Source: Aspidapion aeneum (lineage: Eukaryota; Arthropoda; Insecta; Coleoptera; Brentidae). Taken from it: 64,000 bases of DNA. The notes beneath the pieces were generated by a model that searched no databases, had not been told where the DNA came from, and saw only the letters and a list, made by a program, of their open reading frames with translations. A program made the position numbers and the translations under genes. Location of the stretch: contig OY755038.1 of the NCBI GenBank assembly GCA_963576565.1, forward strand, positions 9,873,756 through 9,937,755, in the 5' to 3' direction. Below, piece by piece: positions 46,784 through 58,085 of the stretch. Within the stretch, counting starts at the first letter, position 1; every line of letters begins with the position of its first letter.

Positions 46784-47216
46784 AAAAAATACCCTCAGTA
46801 CCTCAAAACGAAAGTGTATAACCAATGTATCCTTCCTGTATTAGATCAAACATGGATAAGGTAACAAAAGCCCAAATATCAATGGAAAGACAAATGTTAG
46901 ATGTACAGCTAACAGATAGAAAAAAGAATGAATGGATAAGAAATAAAACAAAAGGAAGGGATGGCAGAGGAGAAGTAACCTAATTAAAATGGAAATTTGC
47001 CGGTCATGATATCAGACCGAAAGACGATCGATGGAACAAATGTATTGTAAACTGGAGACCTTGGGAAAATAAAAGAAGTAGGGGAAGACCCCAAATGAGA
47101 TGCGCGGATGATTTGAAGAAACACGCGGGAACTAGATGGATGAACACGGCGACAGACAGAGAAGCGTGAAAGGTATTGGGGGAGGCCTGTCCAAAGATGG
47201 ATTGAAGAAGGCTAAA

Positions 47217-47674
47217 TAGATAGAATTTAGACTAGGTATTTTAAAAGTGAATGTAAAAATCACATGGGTTAAAACAAAACATTATTTTTTAGATAAATAG
47301 AAGTCGTCAAACAGTATTTCTACATGGGTAACAAGTTTAAAGGAGACAACAAATCATTATTAAAAAAGATCGATAAATAAACTATTTTTATTAATAATAT
47401 TACTTTCATGTTAATTATAAAACATTGCTAAAAAATAATCACAAATAAAATTCCAAATATTAAAAATTTAACAAATTCAAAAAATATAAATTTTCAAATT
47501 TGCATCCTAGTTTTTATACATAGTAAAATATTTATTACAACCAGTCACGGCAACCTAAAAAGGTTAAATCAAATTTTCAAAGCTGTTGCTATCACTTTTA
47601 CATAAATATGAAACAATACAGTCGAAGAAAGAAGAATCTTTATTATTTAATACTTATGTTTATTGTGATGGACC
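47217..47674. other. No gene recognised
   Basis: AT-rich sequence after the LINE tail. Confidence 0.45.
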
Positions 47675-48640
47675 CCTACCCGTTTGTGATTGAGTTTTAA
47701 TTCAAGGGTACAAAAATTCACGTTTGTTAGTATTCATTTGGCTTAAAATTCCGCTGACTGATGCTGACGTCTTGAAGGTGGGACAAAACGCAATGAGCGC
47801 AGATTTGACACAAAAGACAATGTCAATGTCTTTTTAATCGTTGTTTTTATCGATCCATATAGCGGTTTATTACTTGCCTGGTGTTTTTCTAGTTTCTTTC
47901 ATGTTTTGTTAGATGGTGCTAAAAATGCAATCCAGCCTTGAAACCCTAAGACAGGCCAGCAGAACCAACAAGATCAGTCTTGTCTGGGTGCCAAGCCACA
48001 CGGGAGTTGATGGAAATGAAAAAGCAGACGCACTAGCCAGGGCGGGAGCAATTTTTTTTCTGCGCTGGTTGGACCGGAGCCTTACTTCGGCTTACCTAAG
48101 GCCACAGTCACAAAAGAAATAGGAGAGTGGGTTGTTAGAAATGGGACTCAAAACTGGCGGGCAACCCCGAGACAACAACACTTCAAAACCTTTCTAAGCA
48201 AGCCAGACAAACACAGAACGAACCAACTCCTTGAATCAAACAGGAATAGCCTAAGAATAATCACAAGGCTATACACAGGCCAATGCCGACTCAGCAAACA
48301 CATGAACAGACTGGAAGTAAGCACCACACCAGCGTGTAGGTTCTGTGGTGTTGAGGAGGAAACGCCACTTCATCTAATCTGCCACTGCGTAGCAAGACAA
48401 AGAACTAGGGCGAAAATATTCGGACCTGGACAGATAGCGCCTCAAGATCTTGAGGAAATATCACCAAACAAACTGATCTGCTTCATAAAGGAGATATGTA
48501 TTGGTGATATTTAAGTTGGGATGAGCCACAATAGACCACTTGAGTCGCAGTGGAGGGGTGACATTCTCATAGTCAAACCTAACCTAGATGGTGCTATTTG
48601 CTGGGGTAGAAGATTTAGTTTTCTTACTATTAACATAAGA
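47675..48640 (-). mobile_element. TE family R1 copy, interrupted by a LINE
   Basis: 47675-47920 aligns with the inner part of the 1165-1560 repeat (TTGGCTTAAAATTCCG..GACTGATGCT, CGATCCATATAG, GTTAGATGGTGCT); a few bases continue after the LINE at 48597. Provides the pre-insertion target for the LINE. Confidence 0.65.
47922..48584 (+). pseudogene. 5'-truncated RNase-H LINE
   Basis: 12-bp duplication TAGATGGTGCTA (47910-47921, 48585-48596). It encodes the RNase H end (LVWVPSHTGVDGNEKADALARAG) and, after a frameshift near 48050, a zinc-finger-like tail (CRFCGVEEETPLHLICHC). Same family as 61803-64000. The element ends exactly in AAACCTAACC, without poly-A. Confidence 0.9.
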
Positions 48641-48645
48641 TGATA

Positions 48646-48822
48646 TACCGGGTGCGCCAAGAAAAACCGGACAATTTTTTTATAAATTTTGAATTATACC
48701 ATCAATTTTAAAGGGACAAACTGCACATTGCAGAGAATTAATCACTAACTACTAAATATGATTTTTTTATTATTAAAAGTTATAATAAAAAAAAATTATC
48801 CGTTTTTTTTGGCTCACCCGGT
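48646..48822. mobile_element. Tc1/mariner-like MITE
   Basis: Ends TACCGGGTGCGCCAAGAAA and TTTGGCTCACCCGGTA, flanked by TA on both sides. 177 bp, noncoding. Confidence 0.85.
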
Positions 48823-48824
48823 AT

Positions 48825-50330
48825 AACTTTTTTTCGTGTAGAGCTCACCTTTAGCTCGTTTCACTAGCCTGCCATTGTCAAATTGATAGATCATATTGTT
48901 TTACTTTTAATGTCAAAAATCAATGTCAAAAGAAGTTAGGATTTCGAACATTTACCTTGGTAAATTGCACGCCATTGAATAAATAAATGATTAGAAAAGT
49001 ACTGCGATCAACAAAAAGCATTCCATTAACCTCATAATTATATTTGTTTAAATATTAACGTTAAAAAAAGCGAAAGTATTTTGCATTACTAAAAAAAAAA
49101 AATATTAAAATCCTAAAGAGCTTACAGTTTTACAGCGTTTTGTGAAAAATTTACAAACCGATTTTTACCATTTATACATATTCTGGTTTCTTTGGAAGAT
49201 ACCTAAAAGACAGGAGAAATAAAAAAAAATTCCACCGTAACCGTAAAGCATCGTTTTTTGAATAAATATTTTTTAATAATTTTTATGTTTGAACGCCACT
49301 GAATGTAGCAAACTGTTAATAGGTCCAATTTTTTTGTTTGTGTGTTAAGCTCTACTTGTGACCTAACGTTTGATATATAACAAAAAATAATATAATTTTT
49401 CATAATGAATAGAAATGACCTAAAATAGTTTTTTCTGAAAAATGCACAAAAGTTAAAAACTGAAATTTTGAAGCTCTCTATCTTAGAAACCATAGGTCAG
49501 ACGACGATGGGGCAATGGTAACTTTTTATCAGGGCATCAAGATCTAGAACATACTGAAATTTAAAAGAAATCCAACCGAAAGCCACGGCCCATAAGCTCC
49601 GGGCGGGATCCTTTAAAAAAATGTGTATTTCGTTAATCGGCCATCTCTAGTAGCAGCTATTTTTCTCCACTATTTTTTGTTACTAATTTTCACTAGCAGC
49701 GGTCAATCTTTGTTTAAGTTCGTTCAACAATGTAAGTAGCTGCGTCCGTCGAAAGTAAAGTCGAGGGGTAGCTATGCTAGTAAAAGTATCGAGTCAAATA
49801 GGGGAGATTAAGGTAATTTATTAGAATGGGACAGCGGGAAATTACTACGAAAAGATTTCGTTGGTCTCGGCCATTCTTCGTTGACAAAAATATTGGTGTG
49901 TTTTTAGAAACATAGGTCAACTTCTACTTTACCAATATTTTCGATATTTACTTCGAGAGCTCAATTATGACAAAACTGCATTGAATTGGTAAATTTTACC
50001 ACGAAGAATATAGCCGCTATACGCTATATAGTTTGTGAACCGACGCGCGAAACTCGAGGCACAAAGTATATAGCCTTATATACTTTGTGCTCAAGGTCAC
50101 CAATCGATCGATGGACAACAAATTTTTACAGAGAAATACATCTTTTTTGGTAACAACGGCAACTTCCCGGGGTAAAAACCAATTTGATTTTAGACTTTTG
50201 CGTGAAGGCAAAAGCCTGTGATCAAACCGGTTCGCCTCGCGCTCCGTAAGCTTCGGACCTCTGTTGTATATACTTTGTGATTTTACTTTAAACTTTGTTG
50301 TGTTGTTTTTCAGGTTTGTAGGTTTCTTGG
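48825..50330. other. No gene recognised
   Basis: AT-rich. A hairpin GGCACAAAGTATATA..TATATACTTTGTGC lies at 50059-50091. The frame 50017-50343 (minus) overlaps it and has no known domain. Confidence 0.45.
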
Positions 50331-50378
50331 AAATGTGGTTCATTAATAAACTAACAACTTTTAATTTACATTTATTGA

Positions 50379-50407
50379 CGTTTCGGTCTAAAGACCTTCT
50401 TTAAAAC
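50379..50407 (-). ncRNA. Hammerhead-like core motif, degenerate
   Basis: On minus: AAAGA-A, a perfect stem GGTCT-TT-AGACC, then GAAACGTC. It shares its layout with 54877-54909, but the expected CTGATGA half is eroded. Probably part of a Penelope-like terminal repeat. Confidence 0.35.
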
Positions 50408-50850
50408 TTTTGTACATTCATAATCACACATTACATTAATTAAAATTACATACAAAAACAAATTTAAAAAGACATCACTGTACGAAACATTTTTAAAAGT
50501 CAATAATAAAACCACCATTTTATATGACTGTTACGCCCAAATATCGAAAACGCTCATTGAGCGAAAAAAACGAACGCAACGCGTTCTGGATGGTGCCAAA
50601 CGACCAAATACCAAAATAACGTAATTTTTCGCTTTGTTTTCGTTCTTGTTGACCACGACGTGTCGTGGAAAATGCTCAAATGGCCACGACGCGTTCTGTA
50701 TGATTTAGCAATCTCATAAACCGACCATGCTTTTAATATGTTAAGTAAATTTACAGAAATAACTGAAGATTTCAAAATTTTTATTGTAGGCTTATTTCTA
50801 CATGAAACTTTCTCTACAATAATAGGTAACTCAATAGCAGGTAGATAAAG

Positions 50851-51177
50851 CTATTTACTTGTTTTTTCAGGCACTTTACTGTGGCATTTAGAATTGCACA
50901 ACACCTCATTGGCCCTGCAGTTGCATTTTTTTATATTACAATAACGCTTTCCATGGCACGTGACAAATCTTTGTTTTGATTCAGACGAGAGAGCTGAAGC
51001 TTTGACTTTACAAAAAAAGCATTTTTTTTTAATTGATGTTCGTTGGGTACACCCATATTTTATAGAAATAGTTTCTAAGTAACCTATCTCTTGTTCGTTT
51101 GTGTCCAGTTGCCATATAAGCAGCTTCAATAATGCCAAAAAGATCCTCCGTTTTACAGTAATATCGAAAATTTCCAC
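50851..51177 (-). pseudogene. Ginger/KRBA2-like protein: zinc-binding and Cys-rich tail
   Basis: Reading from 51177 the intended frame shifts, but text of the integrase H2C2 region is visible (EAAYMATGHKRTR, then C-x2-C in KKCFFCKV). This jumps directly to a Cys-rich tail (CHGKRYCNIKKCNCRANEVL, CNSKCH), the typical end of KRAB-A-domain-2-like integrase proteins. The whole catalytic core (D,D,E) between them is missing, so it cannot be active. Confidence 0.7.
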
Positions 51178-51225
51178 CCTGTGTTCCTTTGGGCTTTTTA
51201 ATCAACTTTTAATATTCCCAAATTG

Positions 51226-51501
51226 TTATGATATCATAACTATATTTAATCTTCTATATTGTTTGGACGACAAGGGCATTTTGCTATCTCTCAAGCGGTC
51301 CGATTCTTTTACTTTTCGGACGAACTCTTCATACCGTTCGTTCGTAAAATAATCTCTACGATAATTGCTGTTATCAACGATATTTTTAGGTTTTTCATTA
51401 AACACCTCTCTCGTATTATCGTTTTTAGCTACAATAGTAGCGACTTCGCTCACTAACATAGACATAACATCATTCGAAGGCAGTCGGAAACACACTGACA
51501 A
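51226..51501 (-). pseudogene. Ginger/KRBA2-like protein: N-terminal part
   Basis: 91 codons: RYEEFVRKVKESDRL followed by LSSKQYRRLN is the pattern just upstream of the zinc-binding region in KRBA2-like integrases. A frameshift near 51235 separates it from the downstream part. It begins near the 3' end of the nested LINE, which split the gene. Confidence 0.7.
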
Positions 51502-51504
51502 GTC

Positions 51505-52400
51505 TAGACAAGAAAGATGGGTTTATATATATAAACACTTTATTAGCTATCAATTTAGCTCTTAAGTTAATTACATCATCAAGTAGTAAATACATCTAAA
51601 CTATTTAACTCTTATTAAATAGCAACATTCTCAAATACATATTTTCTACATTTTATCTTAAATGTATGTATAGATAGTATGTCCTTAAGTTCACCTGGCA
51701 AACTATTAAATAGGATCAAGCCCTTGCTAAAAATTGTCTCAACTCTATTATCCAAAGAACTAATGTAAAAGTCCTTTCTAGCATGAGATCTAGTGTTATA
51801 TGAATGAATATTTTGTGTTAAAGTCAATTCTTCACTTAGGTAAGAAGGTAACATTTTATTTTTTAACTTATAAATAAAAACAATCATATTGTAGGTCAAT
51901 CTCTGATTTATACTCATTAACAAAAGTTTACCTAACATATCTTTAACAGACGTTTTTTTTTGCACATAAGTACAGCCCTCAAAGCTCTATTTTGCATCTT
52001 TTGAAGAGATTTTATTTCTTCAGCATTTTGAAAATACAATAATGTTGAACAGTAGTCAAAATGAGGAGCTATAATTGATTTATAAACAATTAGTTTGGAG
52101 AAATAGGAAATTTTTTTTATCTAATCGGTACAAAAAGTAAATTTTTTTTGCTACTTTTTTCTTAACATATGTACAGGGTTGTTTTAAATTTATTTGTTTA
52201 TCTATAATAATACCAAGATATTTGTGACTGCAAACTTCTACGATTTGACTATTGTTTACTTTTATGTTAAATTTAATATTTTCTTGTTTTAATTTAGTTA
52301 GTTGATGTTTAGATGAAATAACTATAAATTTTGTTTTCTCTATGTTAAGAGATAAACCATTATCACAAAGCCACTTAAAAATATTATTTAGATCATGAGC
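51505..52400 (-). pseudogene. CR1-group LINE, 3' portion, nested in Ginger
   Basis: Minus-strand RT C-terminal text: SLNIEKTKFIVIS and YLGIIID near 52200-52320, FDYCSTLLYFQNAEEI near 52030, then RLTYNMIVFIYKLKNKMLPSYL and HSYNTRSHA (frame 51965-51615). It ends with a TATATATA tail near 51520. Several frameshifts. The 5' end abuts the Ginger TIR. Confidence 0.78.
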
Positions 52401-52570
52401 TCTCTAAATCATCCAGCACGCGTTGTGTGCGTTTGAGTATTGTCCACCACGCGTCGTGGTCAACAAGAATGGACACAAAGCGAAAAATTCTCTCATTTCG
52501 GCATTTGGTCGTTCGGCACCGTCCAGAACGCGTTGCGGTCGTTTTTTTCGTTCAATGAGCGTAACATGAC

Positions 52571-54296
52571 TATTACTTAGGTTACTAAAGTAAGAATTTG
52601 TATGATTTCCCTGTGTGCTCTTTTAATGTTTACGATTTTTTCCGTGGAAGCCTTTTGCGCGTGCTCTCTTTAACGTGTGCGTTTTTTAACGTGTACGCCA
52701 TTTTCCTATAGGAATATTTCCTGTGCACTTTTTTTCCGAATCCTTATTTACGGTCACCGCTTTCCCATTACCCATACTTTGGATCTAGAACCGCCCTTGA
52801 TCCTTTCCAGTAGATTAGGTACGAAACAAGACGCACTGAAAACACCGTTTCTTAGGTGTGAATACAACGCTATTCCAACTGAGTTCACGCAATTAAAAAT
52901 GTATCAAATTTTCCTTTAACCGGATCCACACGTTGTGTTTATATACGTGTATAGGATTTGATGCTTCAGACTCCCAAGTCTCGATCAGAGTTAAATGAAA
53001 CATAAAAGTCGATTAAGGGGCTTCAAAGGAACTTTTAACCGAAACTTCAACTTCGGCGAAAATGTGCTTTCTGCGGCGATTTGAGTTGATCGAAATTGAC
53101 TTTTAGCAGATGTTCTTTTAGGTTATCTGATCTTAAATTATTGACCTTTAGCTGAATTATTTACCTTTTAATTAAACTTGCTTTAAATCAGTGCAATTGC
53201 TAGGCAAAATCCAAACAAATTGATCAAATATATTTGAATATAAAAAGTTTTGATCTAATCTGATAGCACAATCACGTGTTTAACACGTAAAAAAGGCGTC
53301 AGAAAGAAAACGTTGATTTTAAAAGCTGCTAGAAAAAAACGTTTATTTCATATATGAAAACAAGCTTAATAGGTCATTCATTAACGTTATAAAAAATAAC
53401 GTTGCTAATAGCTGCGTTTTAATAACGCCATTATCAAATTAAAACAGCAATATTTTTACGTTAGTTTCACGTGATAATTATCAACGTTAAAACCACATTA
53501 GATTCACGCCTTTTATACACGAATTTTAAAACGCGACTTGCATTGCTTTTCTACCGAATATTTTTGGAGATTTTACTAGCAGCAGCGCCACCTATTGTCG
53601 GGATTTTTCACTTTGATGAAATCTATCAGGCAGTGCTTTGGCCTCTAAACTCCAAAAACGTGTGAAGGAACTGATCCCTGATGCACGATCACGACGCATC
53701 TATTATTAACCTGATAAAGACACATTAATATTCTGTGAAAGTGTTTACTGTTAAAAAATCTTGTTTAGCTTTAAAAAAAAAACATAATGTATATAGATAG
53801 ATATATAGATATTTTGTCTTGCCTTGAACGCCATCTTTAAAATTGTCTCGAAGTGTTGTAGTCTTAAACTAGTAAACTTTTATAACTTCCTTTCACGTCT
53901 TTTTTAGGTTAAAAAAATGTTATTAAAAAAACGTGACCAAAAAGACGCAGAAAGTTAGTAGGTTTGAGAAGTCTTAATCTAGTGGCGTTTTAGAACATGT
54001 TGTGGAAAACTTTTCATGTGTGAATTTGGTACATGAAAATAACGAGGGTAAAAAACACGTTATATACACAGCACCAGAAACTACCAACCAACCAAAAAGT
54101 ATATTTTTATAGCTTGATTTCTCCTTGTTTTTAAGTTATCTTTAAGCATTTAGATTTAACAAAATAAATATTACATAGTATGCGGTTGTTTTCATGTTAA
54201 AAAAAACTAAGTTATTTTTGTTCACGTTAATTTAACGTTGATGTGATTTTTGTGATATGTGGGGTTATACCAGTCTCGGTCCGTGAGTTGTAAAAC
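52571..54296. other. No gene recognised
   Basis: Many AACGTTAA/TTAACGTT motifs between 53270 and 54240 suggest an old inverted-repeat element. A GATA-type stretch lies near 53800. No coding domain. Confidence 0.4.
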
Positions 54297-54400
54297 TGTG
54301 TTTGTTTAAAAATGCTTTAACTTTGCTGAAGCTTTGTGAAACTGGGCGATTGATCTTGATTGGATAAAAAGTCCCAGTATAAATAAATACAAAAAAAAGT
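54297..54400 (+). mobile_element. SINE 3' fragment (family S1)
   Basis: GTTTGTTTAAAAATGCTTTAAC, AAACTGGGCGATTGATC and AAAGTCCCAGTATAAA match the tail of the SINE at 59741-59911. The tRNA-like head is missing. Confidence 0.75.
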
Positions 54401-54814
54401 AGACCTACTTAAAAAATACAGATTTTAATAGATGTTGAACACAATATAGCTAGCTATACTTTTTTCACAGCTAACTAAGCGAAAAATTGTTTTTTTAATA
54501 AATTCACATTTTTTACGTTTCAATAATAGCTTGTTATACATGCTTGAAAAGCACTTTTTATGCAGTATTTAATGACATATAAATTTAACATAGCGTCCTT
54601 AATGAATAAAAAATGTTGGCTATAGTTACAAAAAAAGTAAAAGGACCATTCGTAAACTTTATTTGATTGACCGTAGTTGTTAATAAAAAACTAGCAAATT
54701 CTAAAAAAAATTGTTAACAAGATGGCGGAAATATTTTAATTTATCGAAAAACACTATTTTAGTTTTTGCTCGAAATAGTAAAAAACACTGTAATAACATA
54801 GTTTAGTTTCTAAT

Positions 54815-56196
54815 TAGTTGATAGTTGGTTGTTGGGGTAGGACAAACAAATTCATGTAACTGTTCAAATGATTGCCAACGTTTCGGTTTATTGTTTAAAC
54901 CTTCATCAGTGCTAAAAGTAGATAAAAGAACATGTAGTAAAATAGTTAATCAAAGCAAAAACTAAATTGATTGATTCATTCATAAAAATAATTGTTTAGA
55001 AGAAACATTTTAATAAAAAACTTTATATAGAAAAAATATTATTAAATCTTTTTTAAAATTATTATAAAAAAAAGGTTAAAACATTTTTAAAATTATTTAG
55101 AAAAGAGAAATGAACCTTTCACTTCCTAGCAGCTACATTCGTCAATATAATTGTCTTTCAAATGCCAATATGTTATTTTATTGTTGATGCTTGTAATATC
55201 TGGAACAACGATTAGGAATTAGTTAAAAATAATAAAGTAAAACACAAAAAAAAAGGACAAATAAAAAATATTGCAGAGTTAATAGCTGAAAATAACATGA
55301 AGTAAAGTTTACCCTTCTTATTCCTTCTTCCAAGAGTCATATTACACAAAAAAAAAGATTTTTAAAATGAGAAAAATATAAAATTAAGTCAAAACACAAT
55401 TAGAATTAAAATTAAGATGTAACAAGAAATAAAATTATTAAAATAAAGCCGACATAACATGTTAATGTGCACATTTACAATACGCGAAAGACAAGCAACA
55501 ATTAATCTTTAATTTATATGCCTACTTATCAATTTGTCAGTTATTATTATATTTTAAAAAATCTGATTTTAGGAGCCGAGTAGTGTTATGCTTTATTTTA
55601 ATAATTTTAATTCTTGTTACGTCTTAATTTTAATCATAATTGTGTTTTAACTTAATTTTATATTTTTCTCATTTTAAAAAACGTTTTTTTTTGTGTAATA
55701 TGACTCTTGGAGGAAGGAATAAGAAGGGTAAGCTTTACTTCATGTTATTTTCAGTAATATTTTTTATTTGTCCTTTTTTTGTGTTTTACTTTATTATTTT
55801 TAACTAATTGCTAATCGTTGTTCCAGATATTACAAGCATCAACAATAAAATAACATATTGGCATTTGAAAGACAATTATATTGACGAATGTAGCTGCTAG
55901 GAAGTGAAAGGTGGGGCTTCTTTTCTCTTTTTCCGTTATGTTTTTCTCTTTTCTAAATAATTTAAAAATGTTTTAACCTTTTTTTTATAATAATTTTTAG
56001 AAAGATTTCATATTATTTTTTCTATATAAAGTTTTTTATTAACATGTTTCTTCTAAACAATTATTTTTATGAATGAATCAATCAATTTAGTTTTTGCTTT
56101 GATTAACTATCTTACTACATGTAAACCGAAACGTTTGCAATCATTTGAACAGTTACATGAATTTGTTTGTCCTACCCCAACAACCAACTATCAACT
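54815..56196. repeat. 1.4-kb palindrome with ~600-bp arms
   Basis: Left arm 54815-55448 and right arm 55591-56196 are inverted copies with small indels, separated by a 142-bp loop. Shared landmarks include TAGTTGATAGTTGGTTG, AACGTTTCGG (altered in the right arm), CTAGCAGCTACATTCGTC and GGAACAACGATTAG. The right arm lacks ~31 bp covering half of the hammerhead-like motif. No coding capacity. Possibly derived from the terminal repeats of a Penelope-like element. Confidence 0.9.
54877..54909 (-). ncRNA. Hammerhead-ribozyme-like core
   Basis: Minus strand: CTGATGA, one extra A, stem GGTTTA-AACAA-TAAACC, then GAAACGTT. The two conserved boxes and the stem between them match the hammerhead core of the type reported in Penelope-like elements. 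Flanking helix I pairing is weak by eye, so activity is doubtful. Confidence 0.5.
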
Positions 56197-57525
56197 AAAA
56201 ACATTTAAGGACACTAATTAAGTTAAAATAAAAATAAAAAAATTAGTTTCTAATATTAGCGCAACTTTTTTTAAATTTTTTAATTAAAGTTGTCTCTTTC
56301 CGTTTCCACAATCCGCACGTAGGGGAAAGGGGGGCAAAATGGGATACTTTCTTCATTTGGAATTAGGTTGGCTAGATCGGTTATCTTTATATTTTAAATT
56401 TTCAGTTTAAACGATTTAGAACTCCATCATATTTTTTATTTTTGTAAAAAGTTGACTTTGCCCCATTTCGCCCCACATACGGGACAAAATGGGGTATCTA
56501 TATGTGGCAAAACAAGCTGGAAGGTTGTGTAATTTAGAATCAATATTTTTGTAAGACAAGTTTTATTTATTAAAATACTAACCAAGATTAAAATACTTAT
56601 TTAAAAAATACAAAGTTGTAATAAACAACACATTTATAATCATAAAATTTAGTATTTACGAAATTTATAAAGAATTACGGCGACCTAGTCATCGCTGTCG
56701 ATTCTCCCACATGAATTTTGCTCCCATTCTTTGCAAAAACAACTTAAAATACAAGCTTCAGTAATGGTATCAATTTTTTTTTTAAATACGCCGTCCTGTT
56801 AAGTACTTTATTTCACGCGCACCACTTAGAAACGTTAGTAACGCGTCAATAAGACAGCTTCAATATTTGTTTACATGCGGAAAGTGTCTTTACCGCCCTT
56901 GCGCCGTCGCGTGCGGTAAAGTATCACTTTCCGCACTTGTTATGTAAATAACTATTTTGAACCACCTTATATTTATTGTCTAAATGTACTGCTTTTAATT
57001 AAATCGGGTTCAAAATTACCAAGCAATTTATTAATATCTTTAATTTATTAATATCTTTACATAACATGTAAATATGTATGTGCATATGTTACTAATTGAT
57101 GTTATAAATTAAGAACCAAAAACCAATTGAATCCTAGACAGGTAGCAAAATAGCAAATTAAACTTATCAAAGAGCAAGATTTATTTCTATAGATCCGTCT
57201 TTGGTACAATTTGACCAACAAAAAAAGTAGGCTTTATAGCCAAAGGGACGACAAAGGTTTTTTGAGCTACTGCCTCTATTTGCAAGTTTGAGCTTCTCAA
57301 ATATTTAAAGTGTCCCGAAGGTAATCCCATACATCATTTAAGATTTGAAGGGTCTTTTGCCAAAAAATCTCTAGTTTGCTCTAAGGATTAACTCAACGCA
57401 CTAAGGGAAAATTGACATATACGTTCGACTTATTATAAATTAAAATTTACAATTATAAGTACATAAAAGAGGTCCACGTTTTTTCCACTAAACTCTTTTT
57501 GAAGTGTAAATTTCTTTAGGCGCGT
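56197..57525. other. No gene recognised
   Basis: Contains GGGGCAAAATGGGG-type text in both orientations (56325-56500), typical of a short TIR repeat, and a palindrome at 56868-56948 (ATGCGGAAAGTG..CACTTTCCGCA). Confidence 0.45.
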
Positions 57526-57764
57526 TTAGCAGTTTTTGTGGGTAGTGAATTGAAATGAGCCGTCAGGCTCGGCTATGTAACGCTTATTCGGGTGAAATCG
57601 GCTCGAGTCGATTAACTGTGAGAAACATTCAGCGAGCGATATGATGATGCAGATGAAGGCCAGTACACAGAAGAGTTCGGTTCGGTCCACTTTGCAGAAT
57701 ATGTTATGTATATATAATTTGGCCCTGTTGAAGTTTACATTTCTGCCGTGTGGTCTTAAACACA
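57526..57764 (-). CDS. Candidate host exon encoding a one-pass membrane segment
   Basis: A minus-strand frame after a plausible acceptor (TGTGTGTGTTTAAG|A at about 57757) to TAA at 57526, ~76 codons. Codons end mostly in G or C, unlike the surrounding AT-rich debris. One clear hydrophobic helix (LFCVLAFICIIISLAECF) is followed by a polar tail (RFHPNKRYIAEPDG). I do not recognise the protein. It could be the last coding exon of a membrane or Golgi protein. No upstream exon is identified. Confidence 0.45.
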
Positions 57765-58085
57765 CACAACAATTTTTTTTGTTTCAGTTTTCAAATCAAA
57801 TCGGTCGAAAATAAAAACTGCTTTCCTATGCACCAAAGCAATATGATTAAGAAAAAAATATCCTCCCACCCCTACCCCCACCCGGTTTCATAGAAAAATG
57901 AGTTTTTGACACACTTTCCATTATCCGATTTGGATAAAATTTGGCTAGAGGAGAAAAACCTTGATTAAAAATCCTGGCCCTCCAAGTAGGGGGTTGAGGC
58001 ATTAGACTGGTTCTCTAATACTTGTAAAACAAAGCAATTACCAAAAAGAAACTCTCGAAGACGAAAAAAGCAAAGACAAAGGACT
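57765..58085. other. No gene recognised
   Basis: Short spacer; possible 5' untranslated part of the LINE that follows. Confidence 0.4.

Larger units (their letters stand above)
45310..47216 (+). pseudogene. LINE reverse transcriptase to 3' end, twice interrupted
   Basis: 45310-45607 encodes RT text (ALEDVFKSLDWEEIGIKVNG, LNHLRYADHIALI) in which the catalytic YADD box has become YADH. A MITE (about 45608-45824) follows; coding resumes (YLGQIIKLKK, RRVRLAWAAFGKLSY) and is broken again by an RTE insertion (45946-46783). It resumes at 46796 (YLKTKVYNQCILPVLDQTW) and decays to a 3' end near 47216. Multiple stops and frameshifts. The related tail at 4775 belongs to the same family. Confidence 0.8.
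50529..52566 (-). mobile_element. Ginger-like DNA transposon, integrase deleted
   Basis: TIRs (50529-50711, 52403-52566) begin TGTTACGC and end GCGTAACA, with 4-bp duplication TGAC on both sides. TGTNR ends with a 4-bp duplication are typical of Ginger elements, DNA transposons whose transposase resembles gypsy integrase. The left TIR has a 17-bp insertion after TGTTACGC. Both TIRs carry AACGCGTTCTGGA and ACGACGTGTCGTGG-type palindromic phrases. The interior encodes the ends of a KRBA2-like integrase protein and is interrupted by a CR1-type LINE. Confidence 0.8.

Noticed and set aside
50017..50343. 108-codon minus-strand frame as a protein gene
   Set aside because: Lys/Arg/Ser-rich AT-driven composition, overlaps a hairpin, and no motif or splice context.
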